The notes beneath the pieces were generated by a model. It was not told the DNA's origin. It did no database searches and saw only the letters and a program-made list of their open reading frames with translations. From positions 1 through 64,000 of the forward strand of contig JAJRYE010000046.1 of NCBI GenBank assembly GCA_024275895.1: a stretch of 64,000 nucleotides of DNA. The letters are read 5' to 3'. A program made the position numbers and the translations under genes. Below, in pieces: positions 18,012-24,711 of this stretch. Every line of letters starts with the position of its first letter. Position 1 is the first letter of the stretch. The stretch is from Alphaproteobacteria bacterium. GTDB lineage: Bacteria; Pseudomonadota; Alphaproteobacteria; Rhizobiales; BM303.

Positions 18012-18653
18012 ATGGATGAAAATCATATTCGTTCGGGCAGGGGCAAATCTTTTTATTTCCTGCTTTTTGCCGGCTTCATTTTCGGCCTTGTGGTGGCGCT
18101 GCAGGCCGGGTTTGTGCTGTTTTCGCAACAATTGCCGCAAAGCCGTAAAATCCCGGCAAATGTAGCAGATGGTATCGTTGCGCTCACAGGCGGCGCACAG
18201 CGAATTTCCGATGCCATGGACCTGCTCTCGAAAGGCCGCGCCAAACGGCTTTTGATCTCCGGTGTTCATCCCGGCACCAGCCTGGCCCGGCTCAGGCGTA
18301 ACTACCCGGGCTACAATGCCTTTTTCAAATGCTGCGTTGATCTTGACCACAAGGCGCAAAACACAATTGGAAATGCAAAACAAACCTATTACTGGGCGCA
18401 AAAGCACAAATTGAAATCCCTGATCGTTGTCACCAGCGCCTATCATATGCCGCGCAGCCTTCTCGAGTTGCACCATGTGATGCCGCAAATTGCCCTGATT
18501 CCCTATCCGGTATTGTCGGGAAGACAACCCCCCCGCCCATGGCGGGCGAATCCGTTCACACAGCGGCTTTTGTTTTTTGAATATATGAAATATATACTTG
18601 CTCGAATACGTCTTGTTCCGTTTTCGATAATTTCACTGCCGGGCCGTAACTGA
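18012..18653 (+). CDS. YdcF/DUF218 family envelope protein
   Basis: A 213-residue protein with one N-terminal membrane helix (FYFLLFAGFIFGLVVALQAGF) and a DUF218 domain: GIVALTGGAQRISDAMDLL, KRLLISGVHPG, SLIVVTSAYHMPRS. DUF218 proteins (YdcF, SanA, ElyC) are linked to envelope integrity and peptidoglycan or polysaccharide precursor handling, but the activity is undefined. It starts 16 bp after ftsX and is followed closely by plsC, so it belongs to the envelope operon. Confidence 0.87.
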   Translation: MDENHIRSGRGKSFYFLLFAGFIFGLVVALQAGFVLFSQQLPQSRKIPANVADGIVALTGGAQRISDAMDLLSKGRAKRLLISGVHPGTSLARLRRNYPGYNAFFKCCVDLDHKAQNTIGNAKQTYYWAQKHKLKSLIVVTSAYHMPRSLLELHHVMPQIALIPYPVLSGRQPPRPWRANPFTQRLLFFEYMKYILARIRLVPFSIISLPGRN

Positions 18654-18678
18654 AAAAATAATTCTGAGCTCTGATTGT

Positions 18679-19470
18679 ATGATTCTCGTCTTGCGTTCAT
18701 TCACCTTTAATCTGGTTCATTACCTGAATCTGCTTGTTTTCATGCTGGTCCTGAGCCCCTTGCTGCTGGCGCCGCGCCGCTGGGCCATGTGGGCCATGCA
18801 CAGCTGGGCGAAAAGCGCCGATTTCTGGTATCAGCTGATAACCGGAGTCCAGATTGAAATCCGCGGACGGGAAAATATCATCCATGGCCCGTGCATCGTG
18901 GCCTGCAAGCATCAGTCCTTGTGGGAAACCTATTCCCTGCTCTACCTGTTTGACGATCCGGCCATTATTTTAAAAAGCGAATTGAACTGGATTCCCTTTT
19001 TCGGCTGGTGGTCAATGAAATTCCGCATGGTAACGGTAAAGCGCGGCGGAAGATCAAAAGCAGTGCGCTCACTGGTACAAAGCGCCCGCAAGCGGCTGAA
19101 GGAAAACCGCCAGATTCTTATCTTCCCCGAAGGCACGCGCCGCCCGCCGGGCGCTGAGCCGCATTACAAGCGAGGAGTTTTCGCCATGTATGCCGATCTG
19201 AACGTTCCTTGCGTGCCGGTGGCTCTCAATTCGGGTCTTTTCTGGCCAAGACGCAAATTCATGCGCTATCCGGGCAAACTCGTTCTGGAAATTCTTCCCC
19301 CCATCGCACCGGGGATGGAGCGTGACGCCTTTGCCGGGCTCTTGCAAAACCGTATCGAGACAGCTACTGATCAACTCATGCTGGAGACCGTCAGTTCAAG
19401 GACGCCGCCGCCTTTTTCCGAACTTGCTGCAAAACATCTTGCAGAATTAACAGCAAAAAACCGCTCCTGA
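18679..19470 (+). CDS. plsC: 1-acyl-sn-glycerol-3-phosphate acyltransferase
   Basis: Transfers an acyl chain to lysophosphatidic acid, making phosphatidic acid at the inner membrane. The 263-residue protein has an N-terminal hydrophobic segment, acyltransferase block I as KHQSLWE (H-x4-E rather than the textbook H-x4-D, a variant I associate with alphaproteobacterial PlsC), block II around VKRGGRSKAV, and block III FPEGTRRPPG. It lies 25 bp after the ydcF-like gene and 27 bp before the sulfotransferase gene. Confidence 0.92.
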   Translation: MILVLRSFTFNLVHYLNLLVFMLVLSPLLLAPRRWAMWAMHSWAKSADFWYQLITGVQIEIRGRENIIHGPCIVACKHQSLWETYSLLYLFDDPAIILKSELNWIPFFGWWSMKFRMVTVKRGGRSKAVRSLVQSARKRLKENRQILIFPEGTRRPPGAEPHYKRGVFAMYADLNVPCVPVALNSGLFWPRRKFMRYPGKLVLEILPPIAPGMERDAFAGLLQNRIETATDQLMLETVSSRTPPPFSELAAKHLAELTAKNRS

Positions 19471-19497
19471 AACAAACCGACAAACAGGGATTACAAA

Positions 19498-20343
19498 ATG
19501 CAAGGCATTGTTTGGCTCTCCTCATATCCCAAATCCGGAAATACATGGATGCGCGCCTTTCTGGCCAATCTTCTTTCCGACCAGCCCGGTCCGTTGCCCC
19601 TGACGGAAGTGCAGAAAATCTGCACCGGCGAATCGCTGGTAAGCTGGTACAAGATGTTTTTCGGTGAGGATTTTCCGACCGATGATAATGAACGGGTGGC
19701 AGCGGTCCGCGGCGAGGTGCAAAAGCGCATTGCCGGTCTGTTCAAGATTCCGGTTTTCCTCAAAACCCATTGTTATCTCGGCGAGGCGCACGGGCACCAG
19801 ATTTTCAATATGGATGTAACCCTGGCCGCCATTTATATCGTACGCAACCCGCTCGATGTCGCCATCTCCGCCGCACCCCATTACGGCTTTGGCATAGATG
19901 AATCCATCGACTATCTGGCCAATGAACAAAGCTGTTCAAAAGCCGATGAGAAGCTCGTTTACGAAAAAACCGCCGACTGGTCCTTGCATGTCAAAAGCTG
20001 GACCCAGATCGCCCATCCCGGACTTCTTGTCCTGCGCTATGAGGATATGCTGGACAAGCCGGAGAAAACCTTCACCCGGGTCGCCCGCTTCATCAATGCC
20101 AGGAAAACCAAAAAACAAATCCGTCAGGCAATAAAAAACTCATCCTTCAGAACCCTGCAAAATCTGGAGGAAAAAGAAAGCTTTTCCGAAAAATCGATCC
20201 ATTCGGAACGTTTTTTCCGCCAGGGGAAATCCGGCGGCTGGAAAAATACGCTTAACGATGAGCAGATCAGGCGGGTTGTCAGGGCTCACCGCGAACAGAT
20301 GCAGCGTTTCGGCTATATCCCGCAAGGGTACGAGGAGGATTAA
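19498..20343 (+). CDS. PAPS-dependent sulfotransferase domain protein
   Basis: A 281-residue cytosolic sulfotransferase. The 5'-phosphosulfate loop is SSYPKSGNTWMRAFL near the N-terminus, the 3'-phosphate motif is YIVRNPLDVAIS (~residue 118), and the PAPS-binding GKSGGWKNTL is near the C-terminus. These indicate transfer of sulfate from PAPS to an unidentified acceptor. The position after plsC and the ftsEX run suggests a lipid, glycan or other envelope acceptor, but this is inference. No PAPS synthesis genes are in the window. Confidence 0.9.
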   Translation: MQGIVWLSSYPKSGNTWMRAFLANLLSDQPGPLPLTEVQKICTGESLVSWYKMFFGEDFPTDDNERVAAVRGEVQKRIAGLFKIPVFLKTHCYLGEAHGHQIFNMDVTLAAIYIVRNPLDVAISAAPHYGFGIDESIDYLANEQSCSKADEKLVYEKTADWSLHVKSWTQIAHPGLLVLRYEDMLDKPEKTFTRVARFINARKTKKQIRQAIKNSSFRTLQNLEEKESFSEKSIHSERFFRQGKSGGWKNTLNDEQIRRVVRAHREQMQRFGYIPQGYEED

Positions 20344-20398
20344 AGCATCATACCGAAAAGTGTATGCGGCTTTCGGATAAAATCATGCGTCAAAACAG
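20344..20398. repeat. Partial copy of a Rhizobiales-type dispersed palindromic element
   Basis: The sequence between the sulfotransferase stop and the convergent rhodanese gene (taccgaaaagtgtatgcggc ... ttcggataaaatcatgcgtc) shares words with the larger element at 20946-21047 (ggaaaagcggg ... ttttccgataaaatgtgc). It appears to be a degenerate half-copy. The two facing halves can pair (CCGAAA ... TTTCGG), so it may serve as a 3' end for the converging transcripts. Confidence 0.5.
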
Positions 20399-20402
20399 AT
20401 GG

Positions 20403-20789
20403 TTAACCCGGATAGGGTTTGACCGGCAGACCGCGGCGCAGCCAGCCCGGGGCTGCGTGGTTGCCCATCATCCCCTCGCTGACATCGCTGACCTGCCGAT
20501 AGCCCTGCCCCTGGAGATAGCGCTGCAACATGGCACTGCGGTTGCCCGTGGCGCAAATCAGGGCAATCGGACGCGAGCGGTCGCCCTCCACCAGATCCAA
20601 AAGAGCCTGGGGAAAATCCTGCTGCTGAATGCTCAGCGCCACCGCCCCTTCGGGCAGGCCCGAGCGGCTCCATTCCATCGGTGTGCGAATATCGATCAGC
20701 ATGATATCATCAACCGCCGCCATACTCCTGGCATCGGGAGCCGAGATTTGCAGGGGCAATTCACTTTGCGCAGGTTCAAGAGAAGACAT
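20403..20789 (-). CDS. Single-domain rhodanese-like protein
   Basis: A 128-residue rhodanese domain with active-site Cys79 in the loop CATGNRS and the N-terminal MLIDIRTPMEW motif. Such proteins carry persulfide sulfur between donors such as thiosulfate and cellular acceptors. There is no signal peptide, so it should be cytoplasmic. An AT-rich dyad lies ~70 bp upstream (20861-20878). It is separated from the copper-chaperone gene on the same strand by a hairpin terminator, so it is probably transcribed alone. Confidence 0.88.
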   Translation of the reverse strand: MSSLEPAQSELPLQISAPDARSMAAVDDIMLIDIRTPMEWSRSGLPEGAVALSIQQQDFPQALLDLVEGDRSRPIALICATGNRSAMLQRYLQGQGYRQVSDVSEGMMGNHAAPGWLRRGLPVKPYPG

Positions 20790-20860
20790 GTTAAAAACTC
20801 TTTGGCTGTTGGCCGGTCATTCCATGAATTGCCGGACGGGATTGTTTGTATCCGTTTTAA

Positions 20861-20878
20861 TATAAGATAAATCTAATA
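20861..20878 (-). promoter_or_regulatory. AT-rich dyad upstream of the rhodanese gene
   Basis: TATAAGAT-AA-ATCTAATA is an 8+8 bp inverted repeat with one mismatch. It lies in the AT-rich spacer where the rhodanese promoter should be. Size and composition fit an ArsR-family operator. Because a BigR/SqrR-like ArsR regulator is encoded at 32160-32507, this is a possible but unproven target. Confidence 0.35.
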
Positions 20879-20905
20879 TATTCAAGCCCCATGCAGAAAA
20901 ATTCT

Positions 20906-20934
20906 GCTCCGCCGCCTATTCGCAGCGGCGGAGC
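20906..20934 (-). terminator. Hairpin terminator downstream of the copper-chaperone gene
   Basis: GCTCCGCCGC and GCGGCGGAGC form a perfect 10-bp stem with a 9-nt loop. On the minus strand it is followed four bases later by TTTTT. It sits between the PCu(A)C gene and the rhodanese gene, both minus-strand, and probably ends the former transcript. Confidence 0.6.
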
Positions 20935-20945
20935 AAAGTTTTACC

Positions 20946-21047
20946 AGAGCACTTCCGGAAAAGCGGGAACTGGTTTTCCGATAAAATGTGCAGCAATAAC
21001 GAAAAGTTAGATCCCGGTTTTGATTCAATCAAAACCGGAAATGCTCT
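20946..21047. repeat. Composite palindromic repeat element overlapping a stop codon
   Basis: A ~102-bp element bounded by inverted ends AGAGCActtccgg and ccggaaaTGCTCT (13 bp, one mismatch). Its right part holds a near-perfect palindrome with 12-bp arms CCGGTTTTGATT around a single C (21014-21038). The same palindrome recurs at 34628-34652. The TAG stop codon of the PCu(A)C gene is formed at the element edge (CTCTAG). I recognise this as the style of dispersed element found many times in Rhizobiales genomes. Confidence 0.7.
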
Positions 21048-21543
21048 AGTTCGTATTCATCTTCTTCATCTTGGGATTCTTCATGTCCATTTTGCCATGA
21101 TCCATCATCATGGCGCTGCCGGCCTTGATGTTGACAACGGTATCAATTGAACCGGCTTTTTCAAATTGCAGTTTCAGGGTAAAGCTCTCGCCCTGCTTGA
21201 AAGGCGCTTTCAGTCCCATGAACATGATATGCAGCCCGCCCGGCTTAAGCATCACCATGCCTCCGGCTGGCACTTCGATAGCCTTGACCGGGCGCATTTT
21301 CATAATCCCGTTCTCCATGAGAGAGGTATGAACCGAGACCTTCTTGGCAACATCGGATGAAGCCGAAACAAGCCGGTCATCCGCCTTGCCGGTATTCTTC
21401 AGGGTCATGAAGGCGGCACCCGTCTTGCCCATGCCGATAGATGCGCGCGCCCAGGCGTTTGAAACGGTGATATCGCCGGCCTGCGCGCTGCCCAGGGCGG
21501 CAAACGACATCATAATGGCGCCAATTAGGGATAGAATTTTCAT
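21046..21543 (-). CDS. PCu(A)C-type periplasmic copper chaperone
   Basis: Start set at ATG 21543 (165 aa; AAGGA upstream). A signal peptide (KILSLIGAIMMSFAALGSAQA) precedes a PCu(A)C domain with the Cu(I) ligands H..M and HxM (SVHTSLMENGIMKM, GGLHIMFMGL). The C-terminus adds a Met/His-rich tail (MMMDHGKMDMKNPKMKKM) that could bind more copper. The family delivers Cu(I) to the CuA site of cytochrome oxidase. A DUF2946 gene lies upstream on the same strand. Confidence 0.92.
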   Translation of the reverse strand: MKILSLIGAIMMSFAALGSAQAGDITVSNAWARASIGMGKTGAAFMTLKNTGKADDRLVSASSDVAKKVSVHTSLMENGIMKMRPVKAIEVPAGGMVMLKPGGLHIMFMGLKAPFKQGESFTLKLQFEKAGSIDTVVNIKAGSAMMMDHGKMDMKNPKMKKMNTN

Positions 21544-21625
21544 GTGTTCGTCCTTTTCTTGGGATGCGCACAACTTCGTCATACACATCAGGGCGTTCAT
21601 TTCTGAACGTAAATATAGTGATATT

Positions 21626-22069
21626 TCAGGTGATTTTGGTCTTGGGTTTCAGATTCAGGAGCGGCGGCGCCCGGCTTAACCCCTTGCGTCCGGAAAAAAA
21701 GCTGAATCTTAAAATCTGAAACGGGACAACATTCAGGGCAATCTGCAAGTTCAGCGGTGAGGGAACCGGCACAGGATGCGCAAATGTAAAGCCGTTAAGC
21801 GCCGAAGCCGAGCAAAGTGGGCACGGTTTTTCGGCGCTGCGGGGGCTCGCAGGCGCCTGCTGGCGCGGATCAATCCCGACAATTCCGCGCGGGGTACAGA
21901 TTTGCAGCAGGCCAAACACCCCGGTAAGCGGCTGAAGATTGCCGGCAACCGCCGCCGCCATGGCGCTGCCATGAGATGTCGCGGCCAGGCTTTGCAGAAC
22001 CATGGCGAACAGGCCGAGCCAGATCCCCGTCCGGTGTATAAAGTATGGCAATGCGTATTCACGTTTCAT
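21626..22069 (-). CDS. DUF2946-like protein
   Basis: I start at ATG 22069 (147 aa), since the first 20 residues of the longer ORF do not look like protein. Features: an N-terminal hydrophobic segment that may be a signal or anchor (WLGLFAMVLQSLAATSHG), a Cys near LLQICTPRG, and a CPLCSA motif, the spacing typical of DUF2946. Such genes often sit beside copper-handling genes, as here, ~80 bp upstream of the PCu(A)C gene. Molecular function unknown. Confidence 0.6.
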   Translation of the reverse strand: MKREYALPYFIHRTGIWLGLFAMVLQSLAATSHGSAMAAAVAGNLQPLTGVFGLLQICTPRGIVGIDPRQQAPASPRSAEKPCPLCSASALNGFTFAHPVPVPSPLNLQIALNVVPFQILRFSFFSGRKGLSRAPPLLNLKPKTKIT

Positions 22070-22178
22070 GATCTGGAATATATCTGCATCAGGCGCGTGA
22101 ATCCATAATTGAATCATCGCGCTTGACACAGGCTGGCCGGAGCGGCATCTCAGGGGGGCATCAATTCACGGGTTTCGC

Positions 22179-23069
22179 ATGCCAAACGACTTTCAAAGCC
22201 GCCTTTCGCAAACTGTTCAGGATATCGAGCAGGTGCTGGAGGGAATTATTGCGCAAGGAACGGGAGACCGGACCCGTCTGGCCGCCGCCATGCGCCATGC
22301 GGCTCTGGGCGGCGGGAAAAGATTGCGCCCCTTTCTGCTCGTCTCCAGCGCCGCCCTGTTCGGCGTTGATCGCAATTGCGCCTTGCGCACCGCCGCGGCG
22401 CTGGAGTGCATTCATTGCTACTCGCTGGTTCACGACGATCTGCCCGCCATGGATGATGATGATCTGCGCCGCGGCCGCCCCACCGTGCATGTCGCATTTG
22501 ATGAAGCCAGCGCCATTCTGACAGGCGACGGGCTCCTGACCCTGGGCTTTGAGATTTTGAGCGATCATGCAACCCATCAAAATGCCGATATCCGCTGCCG
22601 GCTGATTGGCGCGATGGCAAGGGCAAGCGGCGCAAAAGGCATGATTGCCGGGCAGATGCTTGATATAGAGGCAGAAAAAAAATCTCTGCCAGTCGAAAAT
22701 ATCATAAGGATGCAAAAGCTTAAAACCGGCGCCCTGATCGAATATGCCTGTGAAGCTGGCGCCATTCTCGGCGAGGCCGGGATCAAGGCGCAAAGGGCGC
22801 TTCGCGCCTATGCCGGCGATCTTGGTCTTGCCTTTCAGATTACCGATGATCTTCTTGATTACAAGGGCGCGGATGACGAGGTGGGAAAACGCACCGGCAA
22901 GGACGGGCATCGCGGCAAGGCCACCTTTGTTTCGCTTCTGGGCGCAAGCGGCGCCTATGACGAGGCGCAACGCCGCATCCGCAGCGCACTTGAGCATCTG
23001 GCGTTTTTTGATGAGCGCGCCGAACCTTTGCGCCAGGTGGCAAAATTCGTCCTTGGCCGCAAATCCTGA
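22179..23069 (+). CDS. ispA: Farnesyl/geranyl diphosphate synthase
   Basis: A 296-residue trans-prenyltransferase making short-chain isoprenyl diphosphates for quinone and undecaprenyl lipid synthesis. The first Asp-rich motif is DDLPAMDDDDLRRG and the second is ITDDLLDYKG. GGGKRLRPFL binds the IPP diphosphate. The ..DDLPAMDDDD.. form matches bacterial FPP synthases of the E. coli IspA type. The gene has its own spacer upstream and converges on the DUF1674 gene. Confidence 0.94.
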   Translation: MPNDFQSRLSQTVQDIEQVLEGIIAQGTGDRTRLAAAMRHAALGGGKRLRPFLLVSSAALFGVDRNCALRTAAALECIHCYSLVHDDLPAMDDDDLRRGRPTVHVAFDEASAILTGDGLLTLGFEILSDHATHQNADIRCRLIGAMARASGAKGMIAGQMLDIEAEKKSLPVENIIRMQKLKTGALIEYACEAGAILGEAGIKAQRALRAYAGDLGLAFQITDDLLDYKGADDEVGKRTGKDGHRGKATFVSLLGASGAYDEAQRRIRSALEHLAFFDERAEPLRQVAKFVLGRKS

Positions 23070-23074
23070 AAAAT

Positions 23075-23269
23075 TCAAAAATCGCTGAGAATGCCGCCGC
23101 GCTCCCAATCCCCGTAGCGGGTCGGTTCAGGTCCTTTGGGGCCGCCGCGCTCTTCGGCCCGCGGATTGAGCTTTTCTTGCTCATCACGCTGCCTGCGGCG
23201 CGCCTCGGCCTCGGCCAGCGCCCGCTCCGCCGCGCCGGTCAGCGTTTTCCCCGGTGGTTTTTTAGCCAT
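23075..23269 (-). CDS. DUF1674 family protein
   Basis: A 64-residue protein with the family C-terminus RGGPKGPEPTRYGDWERGGILSDF preceded by a charged helix. DUF1674 is the family of mitochondrial SDHAF4, which assists succinate dehydrogenase assembly; bacterial members are common in alphaproteobacteria. In related genomes it usually neighbours rsmB, which is divergent here with a 60-bp spacer. Confidence 0.92.
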   Translation of the reverse strand: MAKKPPGKTLTGAAERALAEAEARRRQRDEQEKLNPRAEERGGPKGPEPTRYGDWERGGILSDF

Positions 23270-23329
23270 ACAACTGGTATCCCGCTTGAGCTATAAGCTG
23301 CATATAATCAACATCAATCCGGTTTGTAA

Positions 23330-24673
23330 ATGACCGATAAGGATATTCTCCGCTCCATGAAACCGCCAAATTCATCCGGGCTTGAGGCCCGCCGGACCGC
23401 CGTTCATCTGTTGCATGAAATCCTTGGCGCCCGCCGCCCCCTGAGCGAGGCTCTGGCTGCATCTTACCAAAGCGGCGATCTTGGCCGCCTGCCCGAACGC
23501 GACGCTGCGCTGGCGCGGCTGATCGTGATCACATCCCTGCGCCGCCTGCCGCAGATCAATGCGGTTCTCAAGCATTTCCTCAAAAAGAAACTGCCGCAAA
23601 AATCGGGCCTGTGCCGCGAAATTCTCACCATTAGTGCCGCCCAGTTGCTGTTCCTTGATGTCTCGCCCCATGCCGCCGTTAATCTGGGCGTTGCCCTGGC
23701 GGCCAGGGACCGCCACGCAAGGCATCTCAAAGCCCTTGTCAACGCCGTCCTGCGGCGCGTTACCGAACACGGCCCCGCCATTGCAGCCGGGCAGGACGCC
23801 GCCCGCATCAATACACCAGACTGGCTGTGGAATAGCTGGGCGGACGCCTATGGTGAAAGCACGGCGCGTGCAATCGCCGTCCGGCATCTGCAAGAAGCTG
23901 CGGTGGATATCACCCCTGCGGGCGATCCTGAAATCTGGGCCGAAAAACTTGGCGGCGAGATCGTTCTGGGCCATTCGGTCCGGCTCCGGAAACCGGGGCG
24001 GATACCGGCCCTTGCCGGTTTTAGGGAGGGGGCCTGGTGGGTGCAGGATGCGGCAGCCTCCCTGCCCGTACGCCTGCTGGGCGATATAAAAGGACAGCAT
24101 GTTGCTGATTTATGCGCCGCGCCGGGCGGGAAAACAGCGCAACTGATTGCAAACGGCGCCATCGTCACGGCCGTTGATATGTCCGCCAGCCGCATGAAGA
24201 GGTTACGCGAAAACCTTGCCCGGCTGCATATGGAGGCAGAATTTATCCTGCGCGATGCAGCAGACTGGCGGCCGGAGCGGCGCTTTGACGCGGTTTTGCT
24301 CGATGCGCCCTGCTCATCCACCGGAACCATCCGCCGCCATCCCGATGTGCAAAGGCTCAAAACCGCACAATCGCTGCAAAACCTCATCCCGTTGCAGGAT
24401 AAACTGCTGCACCGCGCCGCACAATTGCTGAAACCCGGCGGCAAACTGGTATATTGCGTCTGCTCGTTGCAAAAAGAAGAAGGCGAAGATCGAATTGAGG
24501 CCTTTCTGGCCGCCAACTCTCAGATCAGCCGCCAACCGATCACACCGCAACTCGTGCCTTTTGTGAAGAGCGCCATAACAAAAAACGGCGATTTGCGTCT
24601 TCTGCCCTCCCTGCTGGCGGAGCAGGGCGGCATGGACGGTTTCTTCGCCGCCATACTGGCAAAGGCACCGTAA
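23330..24673 (+). CDS. rsmB: 16S rRNA m5C methyltransferase RsmB family
   Basis: A 447-residue protein with an N-terminal NusB-like RNA-binding domain (~1-150) and a Rossmann methyltransferase domain (DLCAAPGGKTAQL for SAM; DAPCSSTGTIRRHPD; VYCVCSLQKEEGE with the catalytic Cys). The E. coli enzyme modifies C967 of 16S rRNA. The ATG at 23330 is used; a second in-frame ATG is at 23357. Confidence 0.93.
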   Translation: MTDKDILRSMKPPNSSGLEARRTAVHLLHEILGARRPLSEALAASYQSGDLGRLPERDAALARLIVITSLRRLPQINAVLKHFLKKKLPQKSGLCREILTISAAQLLFLDVSPHAAVNLGVALAARDRHARHLKALVNAVLRRVTEHGPAIAAGQDAARINTPDWLWNSWADAYGESTARAIAVRHLQEAAVDITPAGDPEIWAEKLGGEIVLGHSVRLRKPGRIPALAGFREGAWWVQDAAASLPVRLLGDIKGQHVADLCAAPGGKTAQLIANGAIVTAVDMSASRMKRLRENLARLHMEAEFILRDAADWRPERRFDAVLLDAPCSSTGTIRRHPDVQRLKTAQSLQNLIPLQDKLLHRAAQLLKPGGKLVYCVCSLQKEEGEDRIEAFLAANSQISRQPITPQLVPFVKSAITKNGDLRLLPSLLAEQGGMDGFFAAILAKAP

Positions 24674-24711
24674 AGCGCACCGGTAAAACCTCCCTCAGGC
24701 CCTGAAAAGTT

